NCBI GenBank assembly: GCA_030142905.1
Contig: JASJOG010000136.1
Location: 262,501 to 326,500, forward strand
Direction of reading: 5' to 3'
DNA from: Heliopora coerulea
Taxonomy: Eukaryota; Cnidaria; Anthozoa; Scleralcyonacea; Helioporidae
Length of the DNA: 64,000 nt
Part shown: one piece after another, positions 57,545 to 64,000 of the stretch
Numbering within the stretch: the first letter of the stretch is position 1
Layout: each line of letters begins with the position of its first letter
Made by a program: the position numbers and the translations under genes
Notes under the pieces: generated by a model
Database searches by the model: none
What the model saw: the letters and a program-made list of their open reading frames with translations, nothing else
Told to the model about the DNA's origin: nothing

Positions 57545-59737
57545 CATTTTGGTCAAAATTTTCCACCTAAAATTTTCAACGTAATTTCGCTCATAAACCA
57601 CTCCAATCACTGCAAAACTACTTTCTATGTAATAAACTTTCACATTCTGCTCTTATTTCGAATGATGAAAATTGGTCGAAAAATCGTCAAAAACCAAAGG
57701 TTAACCCCTGTACATTTTGGTCAAAATTTTCCACCTAAAATTTTCAACGTAATTTCGCTCATAAACCACTCAAATCACTGCAAAACTACTTTCTATGTAA
57801 TAAACTTTCACATTCTTCTCTAATTTCGAAAGTTGGAAATTGGTCGAAAAATCGTCAAATACCAAAGTTTAACCCCTTTACATTTTGGTCAAATTTTTTC
57901 ACCTAAAATTTTCAACGTAATTTCGCTCAAAAACCACCCAAATCACTGCAAAACTGCTTTCTATGCAATAAACTTTCACATTCTGCTCTTATTTCGAAAG
58001 TTGGAAATTGGTCGAAAAATCGTCAAAAACCAAAGGTTAACCCCTTTACATTTTGGTCAAAATTTTCCACCTAAAATTTTCAACGTAATTTCGCTTATAA
58101 ACCACTCAAATCACTGCAAAACTACTTTCTATGCAATAAACTTTCACATTCTGCGCTTATTTCGAAAGTTAAAAATTGGTCGAAAAATCGTCAAAAACCA
58201 AAGGTTAACCCCTTTACATTTTGGTCAAAATTTTCCACCTAAAATTTTCAACGTAATTTCCCTCAAAAACCACCCAAATCTCTGCAAAACTGCTTTCTAT
58301 GGAATAAACTTTCAAATTCTGCTCTTATTTCGAATGATGAAAATTGGTCAAAAAATCGTCAAAAACCAAAGGTTAACCCCTTTACATTTTGGTCAAATTT
58401 TTCCACCTAAAATTTTCAACGTAATTTCCCTCATAAACCACTCAAATCACTGCAAAACTACTTTCTATGTAATAAACTTTCACATTCTGCTCTTATTTCG
58501 AAAGTTGGAAATTGGTCGAAAAATCGTCAAAAACCAAAGGTTAACCCCTTTACATTTTGGTCAAAATTTTCCACCTAAAATTTTCAACGTAATTTCCCTC
58601 AAAAACCACCCAAATCTCTGCAAAACTGCTTTCTATGGAATAAACTTTCAAATTCTGCTCTTATTTCGAATGATGAAAATTGGTCAAAAAATCGTCAAAA
58701 ACCAAAGGTTAACCCCTTTACATTTTGGTCAAAATTTTCCACCTAAAATTTTCGACGTAATTTCGCTCATAAACCAGTCAAATCACTGCAAAACTACTTT
58801 CTATGCAATAAACTTTCACATTCTGCTCTTATTTCGAAAGTTGGAAATTGGCCGAAAAATCGTCAAAAACCAAAGGTTAACCCCTTTACATTTTGGTCAA
58901 ATTTTTCTACCTAAAATTTTCAACGTAATTTCGCTCAAAAACCACCCAAATCTCTGCAAAACTGCTTTCTATGTAATAAATTTTCAAATTCTGCTCTTAT
59001 TTCGAATGATGAAAATTGGTCAAAAAATCGTCAAAAACCAAAGGTTAACCCCTTTACATTTTGGTCAAAATTTTCCACCTAAAATTTTCAACGTAATTTC
59101 GCTCATAAACCACTCCAATCACTGCAAAACTACTTTCTATGTAATAAACTTTCACATTCTGCTCTTATTTCGAATGATGAAAATTGGTCGAAAAATCGTC
59201 AAAAACCAAAGGTTAACCCCTGTACATTTTGGTCAAAATTTTCCACCTAAAATTTTCAACGTAATTTCGCTCATAAACCACTCAAATCACTGCAAAACTA
59301 CTTTCTATGTAATAAACTTTCACATTCTTCTCTAATTTCGAAAGTTGGAAATTGGTCGAAAAATCGTCAAATACCAAAGTTTAACCCCTTTACATTTTGG
59401 TCAAATTTTTTCACCTAAAATTTTCAACGTAATTTCGCTCAAAAACCACCCAAATCACTGCAAAACTGCTTTCTATGCAATAAACTTTCACATTCTGCTC
59501 TTATTTCGAAAGTTGGAAATTGGTCGAAAAATCGTCAAAAACCAAAGGTTAACCCCTTTACATTTTGGTCAAAATTTTCCACCTAAAATTTTCAACGTAA
59601 TTTCGCTTATAAACCACTCAAATCACTGCAAAACTACTTTCTATGCAATAAACTTTCACATTCTGCGCTTATTTCGAAAGTTAAAAATTGGTCGAAAAAT
59701 CGTCAAAAACCAAAGGTTAACCCCTTTACATTTTGGT
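57545..59737 (+). repeat. Nine-monomer (1512-bp) duplication
   Basis: A block of about 680 bp at 57545-58225 is near identical to 59057-59737. Private variants CACTCCAATCACTGC (57599/59111), CATTCTTCTCTAATTTCG (57811/59323) and TTTCGCTTATAAACC all shift by 1512 bp (9x168). The CTCTAA variant creates the only stop that ends the open frame at both places. Confidence 0.88.
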
Positions 59738-60180
59738 CAAATTTTTCCACCTAAAATTTTCGACGTAATTTCGCTCAAAAACTACCCAAATCACTGCAAA
59801 ACTGCTTTCTATGCAATAAACTTTCACATTCTGCTCTTATTTCGAAAGTTGGAAATTGGTCAAAAAATCGTCAAAAACCAAAGGTTAACCCCTTTACATT
59901 TTGGTCAAAATTTTCCACCTAAAATTTTCAACGTAATTTCCCTCATAAACCACTCAAATCACTGCAAAACTACTTTCTATGTAATAAACTTTCACATTCT
60001 GCTCTTATTTCGAAAGTTGGAAATTGGTCGAAAAATCGTCAAAAACCAAAGTTTAACCCCTTTACATTTTGGTCAAAATTTTCCACCTAAAATTTTCAAC
60101 GTAATTTCGCTCAAAAACCACCCAAATCACTGCAAAACTGCTTTCTATGCAATAAACTTTCACATTCTGCTCTTATTTGG

Positions 60181-63100
60181 AATGATGAAAATTGGTCGAA
60201 AAATCGTCAAAAACCAAAGGTTAACCCCTTTACATTTTGGTCAAATTTTTCCACCTAAAATTTTCAACGTAATTTCGCTCAAAAACCACCCAAATCACTG
60301 CAAAACTGCTTTCTATGCAATAAACTTTCACATTCTGCTCTTATTTCGAAAGTTGGAAATTGGTCGAAAAATCGTCAAAAACCAAAGGTTAACCCCTTTA
60401 CATTTTGGTCAAAATTTTCCACCTAAAATTTTCAACGTAATTTCCCTCATAAACCACTCAAATCACTGCAAAACTACTTTCTATGTAATAAACTTTCACA
60501 TTCTGCTCTTATTTCGAAAGTTGGAAATTGGTCGAAAAATCGTCAAAAACCAAAGTTTAACCCCTTTACATTTTGGTCAAAATTTTCCACCTAAAATTTT
60601 CAACGTAATTTCGCTCAAAAACCACCCAAATCACTGCAAAACTGCTTTCTATGCAATAAACTTTCACATTCTGCTCTTATTTGGAATGATGAAAATTGGT
60701 CGAAAAATCGTCAAAAACCAAAGGTTAACCCCTTTACATTTTGGTCAAATTTTTCCACCTAAAATTTTCAACGTAATTTCGCTCAAAAACCACCCAAATC
60801 ACTGCAAAACTACTTTCTATGTAATAAACTTTCACATTCTGCTCTTATTTCGAAAGTTGGAAATTGGTCGAAAAATCGTCAAAAACCAAAGTTTAACCCC
60901 TTTACATTTTGGTCAAAATTTTCCACCTAAAATTTTCAACGTAATTTCGCTCAAAAACCACCCAAATCACTGCAAAACTGCTTTCTATGCAATAAACTTT
61001 CACATTCTGCTCTTATTTGGAATGATGAAAATTGGTCGAAAAATCGTCAAAAACCAAAGGTTAACCCATTTACATTTTGGTCAAATTTTTCCACCTAAAA
61101 TTTTCAACGTAATTTCGCTCAAAAACCACCCAAATCACTGCAAAACTGCTTTCTATGCAATAAACTTTCACATTCTGCTCTTATTTCGAAAGTTGGAAAT
61201 TGGTCGAAAAATCGTCAAAAACCAAAGGTTAACCCCTTTACATTTTGGTCAAAATTTTCCACCTAAAATTTTCAACGTAATTTCCCTCATAAACCACTCA
61301 AATCACTGCAAAACTACTTTCTATGCAATAAACTTTCACATTCTGCTCTTATTTGGAATGATGAAAATTGGTCGAAAAATCGTCAAAAACCAAAGGTTAA
61401 CCCATTTACATTTTGGTCAAATTTTTCCACCTAAAATTTTCAACGTAATTTCGCTCAAAAACCACCCAAATCACTGCAAAACTGCTTTCTATGCAATAAA
61501 CTTTCACATTCTGCTCTTATTTGGAATGATGAAAATTGGTCGAAAAATCGTCAAAAACCAAAGGTTAACCCCTTTACATTTTGGTCAAATTTTTCCACCT
61601 AAAATTTTCAACGTAATTTCGCTCAAAAACCACCCAAATCACTGCAAAACTGCTTTCTATGCAATAAACTTTCACATTCTGCTCTTATTTCGAAAGTTGG
61701 AAATTGGTCGAAAAATCGTCAAAAACCAAAGGTTAACCCCTTTACATTTTGGTCAAAATTTTCCACCTAAAATTTTCAACGTAATTTCGCTTATAAACCA
61801 CTCAAATCACTGCAAAACTACTTTCTATGTAATAAATTTTCACATTCTGCGCTTATTTCGAAAGTTAAAAATTGGTCGAAAAATCGTCAAAAACCAAAGG
61901 TTAACCCCTTTACATTTTGGTCAAATTTTTCCACCTAAAATTTTCAACGTAATTTCGCTCAAAAACTACCCAAATCACTGCAAAACTGCTTTCTATGCAA
62001 TAAACTTTCACATTCTGCTCTTATTTCGAAAGTTAAAAATTGGTCAAAAAATCGTCAAAAACCAAAGGTTAACCCCTTTACATTTTGGTCAAAATTTTCC
62101 ACCTAAAATTTTCAACGTAATTTCCCTCATAAACCACTCAAATCACTGCAAAACTACTTTCTATGTAATAAACTTTCACATTCTGCTCTTATTTCGAAAG
62201 TTGGAAATTGGTCGAAAAATCGTCAAAAACCAAAGTTTAACCCCTTTACATTTTGGTAAAAATTTTCCACCTAAAATTTTCAACGTAATTTCCCTCAAAA
62301 ACCACCCAAATCTCTGCAAAACTGCTTTCTATGGAATAAACTTTCAAATTCTGCTCTTATTTCGAATGATGAAAATTGGTCAAAAAATCGTCAAAAACCA
62401 AAGGTTAACCCCTTTACATTTTGGTCAAAATTTTCCACCTAAAATTTTCGACGTAATTTCGCTCATAAACCAGTCAAATCACTGCAAAACTACTTTCTAT
62501 GCAATAAACTTTCACATTCTGCTCTTATTTCGAAAGTTGGAAATTGGCCGAAAAATCGTCAAAAACCAAAGGTTAACCCCTTTACATTTTGGTCAAATTT
62601 TTTCACCTAAAATTTTCAACGTAATTTCGCTCAAAAACCACCCAAATCTCTGCAAAACTGCTTTCTATGCAATAAACTTTCACATTCTGCTCTTATTTGG
62701 AATGATGAAAATTGGTCGAAAAATCGTCAAAAACCAAAGGTTAACCCCTTTACATTTTGGTCAAATTTTTCCACCTAAAATTTTCAACGTAATTTCGCTC
62801 AAAAACCACCCAAATCACTGCAAAACTACTTTCTATGTAATAAACTTTCACATTCTGCTCTTATTTCGAAAGTTGGAAATTGGTCGAAAAATCGTCAAAA
62901 ACCAAAGTTTAACCCCTTTACATTTTGGTCAAAATTTTCCACCTAAAATTTTCAACGTAATTTCGCTCAAAAACCACCCAAATCACTGCAAAACTGCTTT
63001 CTATGCAATAAACTTTCACATTCTGCTCTTATTTGGAATGATGAAAATTGGTCGAAAAATCGTCAAAAACCAAAGGTTAACCCCTTTACATTTTGGTCAA

Positions 63101-64000
63101 ATTTTTCCACCTAAAATTTTCAACGTAATTTCGCTCAAAAACCACCCAAATCACTGCAAAACTGCTTTCTATGCAATAAACTTTCACATTCTGCTCTTAT
63201 TTCGAAAGTTGGAAATTGGTCGAAAAATCGTCAAAAACCAAAGGTTAACCCCTTTACATTTTGGTCAAAATTTTCCACCTAAAATTTTCAACGTAATTTC
63301 CCTCATAAACCACTCAAATCACTGCAAAACTACTTTCTATGTAATAAACTTTCACATTCTGCTCTTATTTCGAAAGTTGGAAATTGGTCGAAAAATCGTC
63401 AAAAACCAAAGTTTAACCCCTTTACATTTTGGTCAAAATTTTCCACCTAAAATTTTCAACGTAATTTCGCTCAAAAACCACCCAAATCACTGCAAAACTG
63501 CTTTCTATGCAATAAACTTTCACATTCTGCTCTTATTTGGAATGATGAAAATTGGTCGAAAAATCGTCAAAAACCAAAGGTTAACCCCTTTACATTTTGG
63601 TCAAATTTTTCCACCTAAAATTTTCAACGTAATTTCGCTCAAAAACCACCCAAATCACTGCAAAACTACTTTCTATGTAATAAACTTTCACATTCTGCTC
63701 TTATTTCGAAAGTTGGAAATTGGTCGAAAAATCGTCAAAAACCAAAGTTTAACCCCTTTACATTTTGGTCAAAATTTTCCACCTAAAATTTTCAACGTAA
63801 TTTCGCTCAAAAACCACCCAAATCACTGCAAAACTGCTTTCTATGCAATAAACTTTCACATTCTGCTCTTATTTGGAATGATGAAAATTGGTCGAAAAAT
63901 CGTCAAAAACCAAAGGTTAACCCATTTACATTTTGGTCAAATTTTTCCACCTAAAATTTTCAACGTAATTTCGCTCAAAAACCACCCAAATCACTGCAAA
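60181..64000 (+). repeat. Five-monomer (840-bp) higher-order repeat region
   Basis: The private variant TTATTTGGAATGATG is found at 60181, 60685, 61021, 61357, 61525, 62701, 63037, 63541 and 63877 (position of AATGATG), all multiples of 168 apart. The 504+336 spacing recurs at 60181-61021 and 63037-63877, and 62701/63541 and 63037/63877 are 840 bp apart. Confidence 0.82.

Larger units (their letters stand above)
53280..64000 (+). repeat. 168-bp satellite DNA array, homogeneous core, runs off window
   Basis: A tandem head-to-tail monomer recurs exactly every 168 bp (CCAAAGG at 53663, 53831, 53999, 54167 and onward), roughly 64 copies to the end. Conserved blocks are CGTCAAAAACCAAAGGTTAA, CCACCTAAAATTTTCAACGT, AATCACTGCAAAACTGCTTT and TTCTGCTCTTATTTCGAA. 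Two main variants differ at TTTCGAAAGTTGGAAATTGG versus TTTCGAATGATGAAAATTGG. As 168 is 3x56, one frame stays open for kilobases (for example 53631-56690, 57833-59335, and open from 59336 to the window end); these are most likely not genes. Confidence 0.97.

Noticed and set aside
53280..64000. CENP-B box in the satellite monomer
   Set aside because: TTTCGAATGATGAAAA shares TTCG and one A with the box, but the CGGG core is absent in every monomer I read.
53280..64000. CRISPR-like array
   Set aside because: The whole 168-bp unit is repeated; there are no unique spacers, and the context is clearly animal genomic DNA.

Overview
The window is intron-rich animal DNA. Two conserved metazoan genes lie on the + strand, embedded in large amounts of microsatellite, fold-back (MITE-like) repeat and satellite DNA. 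No bacterial or organellar features are present, and I found no intact transposase or reverse transcriptase. Compact conserved genes, long introns full of short inverted-repeat elements and moderately low GC fit an invertebrate; an anthozoan cnidarian is my best guess, but that is inference.

Region 1 (1-16268) holds the 3' part of a tomosyn gene (STXBP5/STXBP5L orthologue), a syntaxin-binding WD40 protein of the Lgl superfamily that regulates SNARE-driven secretion. I recovered 18 exons (198-343 through 16131-16268) whose splice phases join without a break into about 816 residues. They end in the R-SNARE coiled coil and the terminal KKWYQI. The N-terminal WD40 exons lie upstream of the window. 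The introns carry a CT-rich tract with G-quadruplex potential, CAT, GAT, AAC and CAC-rich arrays, a minisatellite and several MITEs.

Region 2 (16269-24886) is an intergenic spacer with GAAA and ATT arrays and no supportable gene.

Region 3 (24887-40709) is a complete-looking LATS/Warts kinase gene, the core NDR-family kinase of the Hippo pathway, in three coding exons (24887-25309, 36299-38599, 40266-40709; about 1055 aa). It has the LATS N-terminal conserved motif, two PPxY motifs, the MOB-binding region, a full kinase domain with the NDR-type insert, the activation-loop serine and the hydrophobic-motif threonine. The 11-kb first intron is packed with fold-back elements.

Region 4 (40710-50390) is repeat-rich spacer with several inverted-repeat elements and two isolated, inverted, decayed copies of the satellite monomer found further right.

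Region 5 (about 50390-64000, running off the end) is a tandem satellite with a 168-bp monomer. Its left edge is divergent and its interior is homogeneous, with higher-order repeats of 4, 5 and 9 monomers. Because 168 is 56 codons, one frame stays open for kilobases; I read those long ORFs as by-products of the repeat.

The two genes act in different processes (exocytosis control and growth control). Their interest together is linkage: the human orthologues STXBP5 and LATS1 are also neighbours at the megabase scale on chromosome 6q24-q25, so this may be a remnant of ancient metazoan synteny.
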